DNA from: Tropicibacter oceani
GTDB taxonomy: Bacteria > Pseudomonadota > Alphaproteobacteria > Rhodobacterales > Rhodobacteraceae
NCBI RefSeq assembly: GCF_029958925.1
Contig: NZ_CP124616.1
Coordinates: 1,550,001-1,614,000, forward strand
Reading direction: 5' to 3'
DNA: 64,000 bases
Below, in pieces: positions 18,724 through 31,440 of the stretch. The stretch's first letter is position 1. Each line of letters opens with the position of its first letter. The translations under genes and the position numbers were made by a program. The notes beneath the pieces are model-generated. The model saw only the letters and a list, made by a program, of their open reading frames with translations. It did not search any database and was not told the DNA's origin.

Positions 18724-19637
18724 CCGCGCGCCTTGCGGTTGGCCAGCCTTTCGCGGTGCAGCGTATACAGCCCCGAGGCCATGATGATGCCGCAGCCCAG
18801 CAGGGTCCAGCCATCGGGCAGCTGCGCAAAGGCGATGTATCCATAAAAGGTGCCCCACAGGATCAGCGAATAATGCAGCGGCGCCAGCACCACCGCCTGC
18901 GCGATGTCCAGCGCCCGGATCACAAGGACTTCGCCGATTGCCGAGGTGCCCGCCAGCCCGAAGATCAGCGCCCAGGTCTGCCAGCCCTGCGGGGTCTGCC
19001 AGACAAAGGGTAAGGTCAGCGTCAGCAGGCCGGTCGCGGTGATCGAGGTATAGGCGACGGTCGTCATGGCGCCATCGGTCCCGGCCAGCATCCGTGACAG
19101 GATCTGCCGCGAGGCGAACAGCGAGGCAGCCAGAACCACCAGCAGGATCGCCGGGTGAAACACACCCAGCCCCGGGCGGATCACGATCAGCATGCCGCCA
19201 AAGCCGATGGCCACCGCCACCCAACGCCGTGGCCCGACCGGTTCGCGCAGCAGGATTGCGCCAAAGACGGTCACGACGAAGGGCGCGACAAAGGACACCG
19301 CCACCGCATCGGCCAGCGGCACATGCTGGATGGCAAAGATGAAAAGCGAGGCCGACCCCGCCGCCGCCACGCCGCGCAGGATCTGCACGGGGCGGTTGAC
19401 GGTCCGCAACAGGTGCAGCCCGCGAAACGACAGCATGATCATCACCCCCAGGAACAGCCCCGTCATCCGCATCCAGGTGATCTGCAGCGGGTTGAAACTT
19501 TCGGTCAGCAGTTTGGCCTGCACGTCCCCGGCGGCGAAGAAGGCAAAGCCAAGCGCCATCAGCACGATCCCGCGCGTGTTGTCGGGATGCGAAGGGGCGG
19601 GCGCCGAATGGATCGGCGAGGCGGGTTGTACGGGCAT
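18720..19637 (-). CDS. DMT superfamily transporter (EamA domains)
   Basis: This membrane protein of 305 residues has ten predicted transmembrane segments in two EamA repeats. The first repeat begins with RGIVLMALGFAFFAAGDVQAKLL and the second near HPAILLVVLAASLFASRQILSRML. VPLADAVAVSFVAPFVVTVFGAILLREPVG is the typical end of an EamA repeat. Substrates of these small-metabolite exporters cannot be read from sequence. ATG 19637 has GGAA upstream; 19691 and 19775 are weaker in-frame alternatives. Confidence 0.87.
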   Translation of the reverse strand: MPVQPASPIHSAPAPSHPDNTRGIVLMALGFAFFAAGDVQAKLLTESFNPLQITWMRMTGLFLGVMIMLSFRGLHLLRTVNRPVQILRGVAAAGSASLFIFAIQHVPLADAVAVSFVAPFVVTVFGAILLREPVGPRRWVAVAIGFGGMLIVIRPGLGVFHPAILLVVLAASLFASRQILSRMLAGTDGAMTTVAYTSITATGLLTLTLPFVWQTPQGWQTWALIFGLAGTSAIGEVLVIRALDIAQAVVLAPLHYSLILWGTFYGYIAFAQLPDGWTLLGCGIIMASGLYTLHRERLANRKARG

Positions 19638-19783
19638 GTCGGGTTCCGGATGGCGGACGCGTGTGGTCCTTCCCTGCAAGGGGTGGGGCATTGTGGCGGG
19701 CGCGTCAAGCCGGGCGGGCGCCTTGTTTGCCCAAGGCGCGGGGCCGGGCCGCCGGACGATGAATTTTTTTGGCAACTGGGCTG

Positions 19784-19812
19784 TTGACTCGGGTCGGGCA
19801 GGTGCCTAGCTA
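19784..19812 (+). promoter_or_regulatory. Sigma-70-type promoter of groESL
   Basis: TTGACT (19784-19789), a 17-nt spacer and TAGCTA (19807-19812) form a near-consensus -35/-10 pair. The expected transcription start falls at about 19820, where the CIRCE operator begins. Confidence 0.75.
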
Positions 19813-19819
19813 TGCGTCG

Positions 19820-19846
19820 TTAGCACTCGACCAGGGTGAGTGATAA
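19820..19846 (+). promoter_or_regulatory. CIRCE operator (HrcA binding site)
   Basis: TTAGCACTC (19820-19828), a 9-nt spacer, and GAGTGATAA (19838-19846). This matches the CIRCE consensus TTAGCACTC-N9-GAGTGCTAA except for one base in the right arm. HrcA bound here represses groESL at normal temperature. hrcA itself is not in the window. Confidence 0.93.
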
Positions 19847-19902
19847 CGCCTCTCGGAAACGAGGAGGCAAAGGGACGTAACTTTGAGCAAGGAGACTCGA
19901 AG

Positions 19903-20190
19903 ATGGCATTTAAACCGCTTCATGACCGTGTGCTGGTTCGCCGCGTAGAGAGCGACGAAAAGACCAAGGGTGGTCTGATCATCCCCGAAAGCGCCAAGGA
20001 AAAGCCCGCCGAGGGCGAGATTGTCGCTTGTGGTGAAGGCGCGCGCAAGGACAGCGGCGAGCTGATCGCGATGGCCGTCAAGCAGGGCGACAAAGTCCTG
20101 TTCGGCAAGTGGTCCGGCACCGAAGTGACGATCGACGGCGAAGAGCTGCTGATCATGAAAGAAAGCGACATCCTCGGCATCATCGCCTGA
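19903..20190 (+). CDS. groES: Co-chaperonin GroES
   Basis: GroES caps the GroEL ring during ATP-driven protein folding. The 95-residue product has the typical start [20 protein letters not shown], the mobile loop [16 protein letters not shown] and the end [20 protein letters not shown] precedes the ATG at 19903. It is the first gene of the CIRCE-controlled operon, 63 nt before groEL. Confidence 0.98.
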   Translation: MAFKPLHDRVLVRRVESDEKTKGGLIIPESAKEKPAEGEIVACGEGARKDSGELIAMAVKQGDKVLFGKWSGTEVTIDGEELLIMKESDILGIIA

Positions 20191-20226
20191 GGATCGGCGG
20201 GGAAACCCGGTCCGACGCTTTCTTAA

Positions 20227-21900
<1,674 letters not shown>

Positions 21901-21988
21901 TCACGCTTCGCTTTGCGAGGTGTGATGGCGGCGGCGGGCCGATTGCCCGGCAAGACTGGCCCGACGCCGCACCGCACAGACCCACAGC

Positions 21989-22012
21989 AAAGGCGCCCCT
22001 TGGGGCGCCTTT
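21989..22012 (+). terminator. Intrinsic terminator of groESL
   Basis: AAAGGCGCCCC (21989-21999) and GGGGCGCCTTT (22002-22012) form an 11-bp perfect stem with a 2-nt loop as written, 89 nt after the groEL stop. Confidence 0.8.
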
Positions 22013-22109
22013 GTCATGTCCGGGGCAGGGGGCTGGGCTGCGGCCAGGGGCGTCGCCTGTGCGCGCCTGGCCCTTGCCCACGGGCGGCGTTTGCTGTTTC
22101 ACCTGTCCC

Positions 22110-22724
22110 ATGATCGCATTGAACACGAATTACGAGTCGCCCTTCTGGGATCGGGGCCTGCGCGTGGCAGGGGTTGACGAGGTCGGCAGGGGTCCTTTGG
22201 CGGGCCCCGTGGTGGCCGCCGCCGTCATCCTGAACCCCGAGGCCTTTCCTGACGGGCTGAACGATTCAAAGAAGGTGTCGCCCAAGCGGCGCGAAGCCAT
22301 GACGCTGTTGATCCGCCAGCAGGCGCTGGTCGGTATCGGAGAGGCGACAGTCGAGGAGATTGACCAGGTCAACATCCTGCAGGCGACCTATCTTGCGATG
22401 CGCCGCGCCGTGGCCGCGCTGCCCCATCAACCGGACCATCTGCTGATCGACGGCAACCGCCTGCCGCCCGATTTGCCCTGCCCGGCGACGACGATTGTGA
22501 GGGGCGACAGCAAATCACCATCCATCGCGGCGGCCTCAATTGTGGCCAAAACGTGGCGGGATAATGTCATGAAAATGATCGCGACACAGTTCCCGGGATA
22601 TGGTTGGGAAACAAACGCCGGTTATCCGACAAAGTGTCACAAATCTGCCCTTCAAAATCTTGGGGTAACCCCACACCATAGACGTTCGTTCAAACCGGTC
22701 CACAATATCTTGTATCAAGACTAA
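22110..22724 (+). CDS. rnhB: Ribonuclease HII
   Basis: RNase HII removes ribonucleotides embedded in DNA. The 204-residue product carries the signature GVDEVGRGPLAGPVVAAAV with metal ligands Asp23 and Glu24, then LNDSKKVS, HLLIDGN and GDSKSPSIAAASIVAK. The C-terminal GYPTKCHKSALQNLGVTPHHRRSF is also typical. ATG 22110 gives the natural N-terminus; the open frame extends back to 22011 into the groESL terminator. It lies directly upstream of ccrM. Confidence 0.95.
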   Translation: MIALNTNYESPFWDRGLRVAGVDEVGRGPLAGPVVAAAVILNPEAFPDGLNDSKKVSPKRREAMTLLIRQQALVGIGEATVEEIDQVNILQATYLAMRRAVAALPHQPDHLLIDGNRLPPDLPCPATTIVRGDSKSPSIAAASIVAKTWRDNVMKMIATQFPGYGWETNAGYPTKCHKSALQNLGVTPHHRRSFKPVHNILYQD

Positions 22725-22760
22725 ATCGCAAGTCGCTGATTTAAAAAAGAAATTGACCGC

Positions 22761-23944
<1,184 letters not shown>

Positions 23945-24010
23945 GGGCTCCCCCACTCAAACAGGTTACACCGCCGGTGCCTTGTGAGTGTCATCCAAGG
24001 CATCAACTTT

Positions 24011-24039
24011 CCCCGCCTGCGTGTCAGGCGGGGCTTTTT
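24011..24039 (+). terminator. Intrinsic terminator of ccrM
   Basis: CCCCGCCTG (24011-24019), 5-nt loop, CAGGCGGGG (24025-24033), then C and five T. It is a textbook intrinsic terminator 67 nt after the ccrM stop. Confidence 0.92.
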
Positions 24040-24083
24040 GGCGTTCGCACCCCCGGGGCGCGCAGGTCCACGGCGGCCTTTGA

Positions 24084-24539
24084 CTACCAGTCGATGAACT
24101 CTTCGAACTCGCCCATCACCTTGGTCCACATCTTGTAGTTGTCGACAAAGTTGTCTTCGCTTACGCCGTGGTCGATGTTCACGTCCATTTGCAGGTATGG
24201 GTCCATCTCGTCGTCCAGATAGACCGCGCCATACCGCATTTCGGCGTTCCATTTGTTGGCCTGGGCAAAGTCCATACCGTCCGTCAGGTTATAGCCGACC
24301 TGGAACTGCAAGGTCCGGCAATCGACGTTTTCCGAACAATCGTAAAAGAACACCTGAAACTGCGTGCCATTGTGCTTGCCGGTGATCTTGGGGTCGCCAA
24401 CCCCGTCGGCGCCCAAGTCGACGGCAAAGCCTTCTGAGCGCAAGAGGTCCAGAAGCCGTGCGGGATTGGACGCGTCCACTTCGGCCAGCGCGGCGCTGCT
24501 GACCAGAACAAGCGCAGCGGAAATAAGGGAAATCTTCAT
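24084..24539 (-). CDS. Exported YbjN domain protein
   Basis: The product is a 151-residue protein with a Sec signal (MKISLISAALVLVSSAALA). The mature part is a YbjN-like domain: LLRSEGFAVDLGADGVGDPKI, FYDCSENVDCRTLQFQVGY, KWNAEMRYGAVYLDDE. Two Cys in CSENVDC could form a disulfide in the periplasm. YbjN folds resemble type III secretion chaperones, but the exported versions have no known function. Monocistronic, with its start facing the next transporter gene. Confidence 0.82.
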   Translation of the reverse strand: MKISLISAALVLVSSAALAEVDASNPARLLDLLRSEGFAVDLGADGVGDPKITGKHNGTQFQVFFYDCSENVDCRTLQFQVGYNLTDGMDFAQANKWNAEMRYGAVYLDDEMDPYLQMDVNIDHGVSEDNFVDNYKMWTKVMGEFEEFIDW

Positions 24540-24645
24540 TTCAAAAAGTCCTCAAATGATCTTTCTGGTGAAAGCCTAGCAAGAACCGGTTTGTCGGGCA
24601 ACGCGCAGCCTTCACACCGATCATTTCCGCAGTTACTGGTTTTGG

Positions 24646-25539
24646 ATGGATATACGCTCGCTCTTGATGGGACTCGCCTTTGCGGCCATGTGGTCCTCGG
24701 CTTTCACCTCGGCCCGGATTATCGTCGCGGCGGCGCCGCCGTTGTCGGCTCTGGCGCTTCGGTTCCTGATCTCGGGGCTGTTGGCGATCGTGATCGCGCG
24801 GATGCTGGGGCAAAGCTGGCGCCTGACGCGGGCGCAATGGCGGGCGACGATCATCTTCGGGATCTGCCAGAACGCCTTGTACCTGGGGCTGAATTTCGTT
24901 GCCATGCAAACGGTCGAAGCCTCGCTGGCGGCGATCATCGCCTCGACCATGCCGCTGCTGGTGGCGCTGGCCGGATGGCTGTTCCTGGGCGACAGGCTGC
25001 GCCCGCTCAGCCTGATCGGGCTTCTGGCCGGTGTGGCCGGGGTGGCGCTGATCATGGGCGCGCGGTTTGGCGGTGCCTTCGATCCCTACGGTGTTGCGCT
25101 TTGCGTGGTCGGGGCGCTGGCCCTTGCGGTGGCGACGCTGGCCTTGCGCGGGGCCATGACGGGGGGCAACCTGTTGATGGTCGTGGGGCTGCAAATGATG
25201 GTCGGAAGCGTCGTGCTTTGGCCCTTTGCGCTGGGGTTCGAGACTGTCCAGATTGTCTGGTCGACGAAACTGGTCCTTGCCTTCCTTTATACCACCGTGG
25301 TTCCCGGTCTGGCGGCGACGCTGGTCTGGTTCCTTCTGGTCAACCGGATCGGTGCCGTGCGCGCCGCGACGTTCCACTTTCTCAACCCCTTTTTCGGGGT
25401 GGCGATTGCCGCGGCCATCCTGGGCGAAACGCTTGGGCTGCTTGATATCTTGGGCGTTGCTGTGATCGCTGCGGGCATCCTGGCCGTCCAACTGTCAAAA
25501 CTGCCCGCGCAGACACAAAGCAAACAGCAGAAATTGTAG
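24646..25539 (+). CDS. DMT superfamily transporter (EamA domains)
   Basis: This 297-residue protein has ten hydrophobic segments in two EamA repeats. The start is MDIRSLLMGLAFAAMWSSAF; VEASLAAIIASTMPLLVALAGWLFLGDRL ends the first repeat and TFHFLNPFFGVAIAAAILGE the second. The substrate is unknown. It is only distantly similar to the other EamA protein at 18720-19637, so it is not a recent duplicate. Confidence 0.87.
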   Translation: MDIRSLLMGLAFAAMWSSAFTSARIIVAAAPPLSALALRFLISGLLAIVIARMLGQSWRLTRAQWRATIIFGICQNALYLGLNFVAMQTVEASLAAIIASTMPLLVALAGWLFLGDRLRPLSLIGLLAGVAGVALIMGARFGGAFDPYGVALCVVGALALAVATLALRGAMTGGNLLMVVGLQMMVGSVVLWPFALGFETVQIVWSTKLVLAFLYTTVVPGLAATLVWFLLVNRIGAVRAATFHFLNPFFGVAIAAAILGETLGLLDILGVAVIAAGILAVQLSKLPAQTQSKQQKL

Positions 25540-25644
25540 GAACTTCGTCGGGACCTTGTCCTGATGTTGTTAACACTGTTCCCTTAGAACACCCCGGGAT
25601 TGATAGGTGCAGAAAGCGCCCGCCAAATGAACTTGGGGTCAAAG

Positions 25645-27609
25645 ATGAGTGTTTTTCTGAGTCGCTTTTCCGTGCGCACACAGGTGCTGTTTTCCGCTGC
25701 GGTTCTTCTGGTCGCGCTTGTTGCGGTCACTGCCATGGCTTGGGCAGTCAAGGATTCCATGGCGACCAGCGTCGCCGAACTGAACACAAACGCCGAAAAA
25801 GCCAACGTCCTCAAGCGGGCCGAGCTTGAGCTGTCCTCGGCCAGCAGGAACGCAGCCTATTTTGCGTTGCAACCGGACGCGGGCTGGGCCGCGGTTCAGA
25901 ACACCCTGAACGCGGTCACGCAAACGCTGACAACGGTCAAGGCGCAGCCCTGGGGCACAGATAACCTTGCGCAGGAACTGGAAAGCATCGCGGCGGGTCT
26001 TTTGGGACTTGAACCGCTTGCGGCGGACGCAAAGGACGCGCAAACGCCCGAACGGCGCGCCGAACTTTCTGGCATTGCGGATTCGGCGATCAGAACTGCT
26101 TTGTTCCACCTGTCGGCGGTCACGAAGCAAGCCGATCGGGCCATCGTGCAGGCGGCGGACCAGGTTCGATCCACCGAGGTCCGCGCTGACAGGGTTTTCC
26201 TTGGTGTCGGTCTTGCGGCCCTGGTCTTCGGCCTGATCGTGGCCATTGTGTTCGGGCGGCTGTTGACGGCGCCTATCCTCAGCCTTGAACGCTCGGTGAA
26301 AAAGCTGGTTGAACAGGACTATGACAGCGATATCCAAGGCACCGGGCGCAGCGATGAAATCGGCGGCATTGCCCGCAATCTGGCCGAGTTGAAGACCAAA
26401 CTTGCCTTGGCGCAGACTGCCGCAACCACCCAGAAAAAGACAGGCGAACGCCGCACTGCCCTGTTCCACCAACTGGGGCAGGCAATGAACCGCCTTAAGG
26501 GTGGTGACCTGGCGCAGACCATGTCGGCGGCAGAGTGGTCGGACCTGGGACAAGACTATGTCGCCCTTTGCGGCGATTTCAACGCCCTTGCCAGCGGGCT
26601 TCAGGATCTGGTGGGGCAGCTTCGGCACAGCGGCGAAATGGTGCAGTCGAATTCGCATGAACTGTCCAACATGTCCTCGGAAATGTCGCGCCGGGCGGAA
26701 ATGCAGGCGGCCACGCTGGAGCAAAGCGCAGCGGCGCTGGAGGAACTGGCCAGCAGCGTAAAATCTGCCTCGGAGCGCGCGCAAAGCGCCGACGCGATGG
26801 TGGTCAAGGGGCGCGAACGCGCCGAGCGGGGCGGCGAGGTCATGGCCCGGGCGCAGGCGGCCATGGGTTCGATCGCCCGGTCGTCCGAACAGATCACCCA
26901 GATCATCGGCGTCATCGACGACATCGCCTTTCAGACAAACCTGCTGGCGCTGAACGCCGGGGTCGAGGCCGCGCGCGCCGGCGAATCCGGCAAGGGTTTT
27001 TCCGTCGTCGCATCCGAAGTCCGCTCGCTTGCGCAGCGGGCGTCGGAATCGGCCCGCGAGATCAAGGAACTGGTGTCCAACAGCTCGGCCCAGGTCGAGG
27101 ATGGCGAACGGCTGGTCGAGGAAACCTCGGTCACGCTGAAAGACATCGTTGACAGCGTGAACGAGGTTTCGGTCATGGTGTCGGACATCGCGGTTTCCGC
27201 GAAAGAGCAGGCCAGCGGTGTGCAGGAAATCAACGTCGGGGTGGCAGAGCTGGACAAGGCCACGCAACAGAACGCCGCGATGGTGAACCAGACGACCTCG
27301 GCCAGCCGCCAGTTGAACCAAGAGGCCGAGCGCCTGTCGGCCCTGCTGGCGCAATTCTCGGGCGGGAAAGCGCGGGCAAACCTTGCGCCATCACAGCCCG
27401 AGGCCGCCAGACCGGCGCAGGCGACCAGGCAGCATTCGGTTGTCATGCATGGCGCCGCTGACCTCGAGGTCGAGCCTGAACCCCTGGAACGCCAGACCAA
27501 AGCCCAATCCGATTGGGACAAGGCGGTGATAGAGCCTGCGGTGGCAAAACCGGCGGCGGGTCACTTTCAGTCCACCGGCACCGGGGGAGAGATCTGGAAA
27601 GATTTCTAG
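25645..27609 (+). CDS. Methyl-accepting chemotaxis protein
   Basis: This chemoreceptor has a first transmembrane helix near residues 10-30 ([20 protein letters not shown]) and a periplasmic helical sensor of about 160 residues. A second transmembrane helix ([20 protein letters not shown]) and a HAMP segment follow. The signalling domain hairpin tip reads [41 protein letters not shown]-like in order. The C-terminus ends EIWKDF, with no obvious methyltransferase-docking pentapeptide. ATG 25645 has GGGG upstream; ATG 25627 is an alternative. No chemotaxis genes adjoin it. Confidence 0.93.
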   Translation: MSVFLSRFSVRTQVLFSAAVLLVALVAVTAMAWAVKDSMATSVAELNTNAEKANVLKRAELELSSASRNAAYFALQPDAGWAAVQNTLNAVTQTLTTVKAQPWGTDNLAQELESIAAGLLGLEPLAADAKDAQTPERRAELSGIADSAIRTALFHLSAVTKQADRAIVQAADQVRSTEVRADRVFLGVGLAALVFGLIVAIVFGRLLTAPILSLERSVKKLVEQDYDSDIQGTGRSDEIGGIARNLAELKTKLALAQTAATTQKKTGERRTALFHQLGQAMNRLKGGDLAQTMSAAEWSDLGQDYVALCGDFNALASGLQDLVGQLRHSGEMVQSNSHELSNMSSEMSRRAEMQAATLEQSAAALEELASSVKSASERAQSADAMVVKGRERAERGGEVMARAQAAMGSIARSSEQITQIIGVIDDIAFQTNLLALNAGVEAARAGESGKGFSVVASEVRSLAQRASESAREIKELVSNSSAQVEDGERLVEETSVTLKDIVDSVNEVSVMVSDIAVSAKEQASGVQEINVGVAELDKATQQNAAMVNQTTSASRQLNQEAERLSALLAQFSGGKARANLAPSQPEAARPAQATRQHSVVMHGAADLEVEPEPLERQTKAQSDWDKAVIEPAVAKPAAGHFQSTGTGGEIWKDF

Positions 27610-27613
27610 GCGG

Positions 27614-28723
27614 TCAGGATGCGGGGCCGATCTTGCCCCCGGCCTGACCGATCTGCCCGCGATGCAACAGCAGGTGGTCAAGGATGACACAGGCCATCAT
27701 CGCCTCGCCCACCGGGACGGCGCGGATGCCGACGCAGGGATCGTGACGGCCCTTGGTGATGATGGTCGTTTCCTCGCCCGACTTGGTGATGGTGCGGCGC
27801 GGGTTCAGGATCGACGAAGTCGGTTTGACCGCAAAACGCAGCACCACGTCCTGCCCGGTGGAAATGCCGCCCAGGATGCCGCCCGCGTGGTTCGAGCTGT
27901 AGACCGGGCCATCCGGCCCCATGGTGATCTCGTCCGCGTTTTCCGATCCGGTCAGGGCGGCGCTGTCCATGCCATCGCCAATCTCGACCGCCTTGACGGC
28001 GTTGATCGACATCATCGCGGCGGCCAGATCGGTATCCAGCTTGCCATAGACTGGCGCGCCAAGCCCGGCAGGCACGCCGCGCGCGACGACCTCGATCACC
28101 GCGCCGACGCTGTCGCCGCTTTTGCGCAACTGGCCCAGGTAGTCGGCCCAATCCTCGGCGGCCTGCGCATCCGGCGTCCAGAACGGGTTCTGGTCAATCT
28201 GGCCCCAGTCAAAACGGCTGCGATCAATCTTGTGCGGGCCGATCTGGACCATGTAGCCCTTGATCTCGATCCCAGGCACAGCCGCTGCCAGCGCCGCGCG
28301 GGCCAGGCCGCCCGCCGCAACCCGCGCCGCCGTTTCACGCGCCGAAGACCGCCCGCCGCCGCGATAATCGCGAATGCCGTATTTCTGCCAATAGGTGATA
28401 TCGGCGTGACCGGGGCGGAATTTCTCGGCGATATCGCCATAGTCTTTTGACCGCTGGTCGGTGTTCTCGATCATCAGCTGCACCGGGGTGCCGGTGGTCT
28501 TGCCTTCGAAGACGCCCGACAGGATGCGCACCGCGTCAGGTTCCTGACGCTGGGTGGTGAACTTGTTCTGCCCCGGCTTGCGCTTGTCCAGCCACTGCTG
28601 GATCATCGCCTCGTCGATCGCAACGCCCGGGGGGCAGCCATCCACCGTCGCGCCCAGGGCGGGCCCGTGGCTTTCGCCCCATGTGGTGACGCGGAAGAGA
28701 TGACCAAATGTGTTAAGGCTCAT
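27614..28723 (-). CDS. aroC: Chorismate synthase
   Basis: AroC converts 5-enolpyruvylshikimate-3-phosphate to chorismate using reduced FMN, ending the shikimate pathway. The 369-residue product shows the signatures [54 protein letters not shown] and the C-terminal [17 protein letters not shown]. It converges on the chemoreceptor gene with a 4-nt gap. A GC-rich inverted repeat at 27611-27650 spans its last codons. Confidence 0.97.
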   Translation of the reverse strand: MSLNTFGHLFRVTTWGESHGPALGATVDGCPPGVAIDEAMIQQWLDKRKPGQNKFTTQRQEPDAVRILSGVFEGKTTGTPVQLMIENTDQRSKDYGDIAEKFRPGHADITYWQKYGIRDYRGGGRSSARETAARVAAGGLARAALAAAVPGIEIKGYMVQIGPHKIDRSRFDWGQIDQNPFWTPDAQAAEDWADYLGQLRKSGDSVGAVIEVVARGVPAGLGAPVYGKLDTDLAAAMMSINAVKAVEIGDGMDSAALTGSENADEITMGPDGPVYSSNHAGGILGGISTGQDVVLRFAVKPTSSILNPRRTITKSGEETTIITKGRHDPCVGIRAVPVGEAMMACVILDHLLLHRGQIGQAGGKIGPAS

Positions 28724-28823
28724 GGGCGTTGTCTCCTTTGATTGCTGACTTAGGCCAGCGCGCCCGCACCCTCAAGCCATTTCCCTCTTGAAGGCCCTGT
28801 CGCCGCGCCCTAGGTTCGCGCTT

Positions 28824-28916
28824 ACCTCGGGGTGCAGGGTCTGACCTGCTGAGATTTGCGCGATCGCATCAACCCGTTGAACCTGAACCGGTTAACACCG
28901 GCGGAGGGAAGGTTAG
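28824..28916 (+). promoter_or_regulatory. TPP riboswitch (THI element)
   Basis: The conserved core is visible in order: CTCGGGGTGC, CTGCTGAGA, then ACCCGTTGAACCTGAACCGG, TTAACACCGGCG and AGGGAA. Binding of thiamine pyrophosphate would reduce expression of the thiBPQ importer, whose first start codon is about 50 nt downstream. GGAG before that start probably lies in the expression platform. Confidence 0.93.
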
Positions 28917-28966
28917 GTGGCGACACTCCAATCTTGCCCTCTCGCCGCAGATTTGGAGATTGGCCC

Positions 28967-29947
28967 ATGAAGGCACTCACTTTTGCAGCGGGATTGTTTG
29001 CGGCCAGCACGGCGCTGGCGGACGATGCCGTACTGACGGTCTATGCACCGGATTATTTCGTTTCCGAATGGGGCCCGGGCCCCAAGATCGAAGAGCTGTT
29101 CGAGGCGCGCTGCGCCTGTGACCTGCAGTTCAAACCCGGCGATCTGCTGCCGCGTATCCTGCTGGAAGGCGACAAGACCGAGGCCGACGTTGTCATCGGC
29201 TTGAACACCGATGTGACCAAGAAGGCGCGCGAAAGCGGGCTGTTCGCGCCGCATGGGCAGGATCTTTCGCCGCTGACCCTGCCGATCGACTGGACGGACG
29301 ACACGTTCCTGCCGTTCAACTATGGCCACACGGCGTTCATTTATGACACGACCAAGGTGGCCAACCCGCCCGCCTCCTTTGACGAACTGCTGAACGCGCC
29401 GGACGATCTGCGGCTGGTGATTCAGGACCCGCGGTCGTCGATTTCCGGGCTGGCCCTGGTGCTGTGGGTGCAGGCGGTTTATGGCGACGGCGCGCAGGCG
29501 GCTTGGGAAAAACTCGCACCCAAGATTGTTACCGTGACGCGCGGGTGGTCGGAAAGTTACGGCCTGTTCACCGATGGCGAGGCGGACATGGTGCTGTCCT
29601 ACACGACCTCGCCCGCCTACCACATCATCGCCGAAGAGGATGAGACCAAAAGGGCGGCGATTTTCCCCGAAGGGCATTATTTCATGGTCGAACTGGCCGC
29701 CAAGCTGGCCGGCACGGACCAGCCGGAACTGGCGGATCAGTTCATGCAGTTCATCCTGTCCGAAGATTTCCAGGGCATGATCGCCACGGGCAACTGGTCT
29801 TTCCCGGCGGCGCTGCCGCAGGACAAATGGCCCGAAGGTTTCCAGAAACTGGACCTGCCGGAAAAGGCGCTGTTCTATTCCGAGGACGAAGCCGCCGCGC
29901 TGCGGGATGAGGCCATCGAGGCATGGCGCCGCGCGCTGTCGCAATAA
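28967..29947 (+). CDS. thiB: Thiamine ABC transporter substrate-binding protein
   Basis: This periplasmic binding protein of 326 residues captures thiamine or its phosphates. A Sec signal (MKALTFAAGLFAASTALA) is followed by VLTVYAPDYFVSEWGPGPKI. VIGLNTDVTKKARESGLF, PFNYGHTAFIYD and TVTRGWSESYGLFTDGEADMVLSYTTSPAYH are typical of ThiB. GGAG lies 7 nt before ATG 28967. It overlaps thiP by 25 nt and is under the TPP riboswitch. Confidence 0.94.
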   Translation: MKALTFAAGLFAASTALADDAVLTVYAPDYFVSEWGPGPKIEELFEARCACDLQFKPGDLLPRILLEGDKTEADVVIGLNTDVTKKARESGLFAPHGQDLSPLTLPIDWTDDTFLPFNYGHTAFIYDTTKVANPPASFDELLNAPDDLRLVIQDPRSSISGLALVLWVQAVYGDGAQAAWEKLAPKIVTVTRGWSESYGLFTDGEADMVLSYTTSPAYHIIAEEDETKRAAIFPEGHYFMVELAAKLAGTDQPELADQFMQFILSEDFQGMIATGNWSFPAALPQDKWPEGFQKLDLPEKALFYSEDEAAALRDEAIEAWRRALSQ

Positions 29948-31440
29948 TCGCGGGATCGGCCCTGGCGCTTTTGACGCTGGGGCCGATTGCCGTGGTCCTG
30001 ATCCGGGCCGAGGGCTTTGGCGCGTTGCGGCCCGGTGATCTTGAGGCGGTGCGTTTCACGCTGTGGCAGGCCTTTCTGTCGGCGCTGCTCAGCTGTCTGT
30101 TCGCGGTGCCGGTGGCGCGGGCCTTGGCCCGCAGGCGATTTCCCGGGCGCGGCGTTCTGGTGACGCTGCTTGGCGCGCCCTTTATCCTGCCGGTGATTGT
30201 CGCGGTGATGGGGCTGTTGGCCGTCTTTGGCGGCTCGGGCCTGTTGAACCGGGGGCTGGGGGCGCTGGGGCTGCCGCGTCTGGATATCTACGGGCTGCAC
30301 GGCGTGCTGCTGGCCCATGTGTTTTTCAACCTGCCGCTGGCGACGCGGATGCTGCTGCAAGGCTGGCTGGCCATTCCGGCGGAACGCTTTCGTCTGGCGG
30401 CCTCGCTGGGGCTGACCCCATGGGCGCAGTTCCGGGTTCTGGAATGGCCCTTGTTGCGCCGGATCCTGCCGGGGGCCTTTGCGGTGATCTTCGTCATTTG
30501 CCTGACCAGTTTTGCCGTGGCGTTGACGCTGGGCGGCGGCCCGCGCGCCACGACGGTTGAGCTGGCGATCTACCAGGCGATGCGCTTTGATTTCGACCTT
30601 GGCCGCGCCGCGCTGCTGGCGGTGATTCAGCTGGGGCTGGCGCTGGCGGCGGGGCTTGTGGCCTGGCGGGTCTCTGTCGGCAGTGGCTTTGGCGCGGGGC
30701 TGGACCGGGTGCAACCGCGCTGGGACGGGCGCGGCTGGGCCGCGAAGGCAGGCGACGCAGGCTGGATCGCGCTGGTCGCCGTGTTCCTGTTGTTGCCCTT
30801 GGGCATGGTGATCTTGCGCGGCGCGCCGGGGCTGCTGCTGCTGGGGGCGGACAGCTTTCGCGCGGCGGGGCATTCGCTGATCGTGGCGCTGGGGTCGACC
30901 GCATTGTGCATGCTCTGGGCCTTGCCGCTGGCAAACCGGCGCGGCGAATTGCTGGCGCTGGCGGCCATCGCGATATCGCCCTTGGTGCTGGGCACCGGGC
31001 TGTTTCTGATCCTGCGCCCCTTCGTGAACCCGTTCAGCATGGCCTTGCCGGTGACGGGGTTGGTGAACGCGCTGATGGCGCTGCCCTTTGCCTTGCGCAT
31101 CCTGCGCCCCGAGGCCGAGGCGATCCGCCAGGATTTCGGGCGGCTGTCGGCCACATTGGGCCTGACACCGCGGGCATGGACCATGCTGGTGTTCCTGCCG
31201 CGCCTGCGCCGCCCCTTGGGCTTTGCCGCGGGGCTGACGGCGGCGCTGGCGATGGGCGATTTGGGGGTGATTGCGCTGTTCGCCGATCCGGACCGCGCGA
31301 CGCTGCCCTTGCAGGTCTATCGGCTGATGGGGTCCTATCAGATGGAGGCGGCATCAGGGGCGGCGCTGCTGTTGCTGGGGCTGAGCCTGAGCCTGTTCTG
31401 GCTGCTGGACAGAGGAGGGCGCGTGGGTGCTGGTCGTTGA
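29923..31440 (+). CDS. thiP: Thiamine ABC transporter permease
   Basis: This 505-residue inner-membrane permease is a fusion of two permease units with about twelve transmembrane helices. Each half has an EAA-type loop: FRLAASLGLTPWAQFRVLEWPLL in the first and GRLSATLGLTPRAWTMLVFLPRL in the second, which dock ThiQ. The start ATG lies inside thiB, and the end overlaps thiQ by 14 nt, so translation is coupled. Confidence 0.93.
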   Translation: MAPRAVAIIAGSALALLTLGPIAVVLIRAEGFGALRPGDLEAVRFTLWQAFLSALLSCLFAVPVARALARRRFPGRGVLVTLLGAPFILPVIVAVMGLLAVFGGSGLLNRGLGALGLPRLDIYGLHGVLLAHVFFNLPLATRMLLQGWLAIPAERFRLAASLGLTPWAQFRVLEWPLLRRILPGAFAVIFVICLTSFAVALTLGGGPRATTVELAIYQAMRFDFDLGRAALLAVIQLGLALAAGLVAWRVSVGSGFGAGLDRVQPRWDGRGWAAKAGDAGWIALVAVFLLLPLGMVILRGAPGLLLLGADSFRAAGHSLIVALGSTALCMLWALPLANRRGELLALAAIAISPLVLGTGLFLILRPFVNPFSMALPVTGLVNALMALPFALRILRPEAEAIRQDFGRLSATLGLTPRAWTMLVFLPRLRRPLGFAAGLTAALAMGDLGVIALFADPDRATLPLQVYRLMGSYQMEAASGAALLLLGLSLSLFWLLDRGGRVGAGR

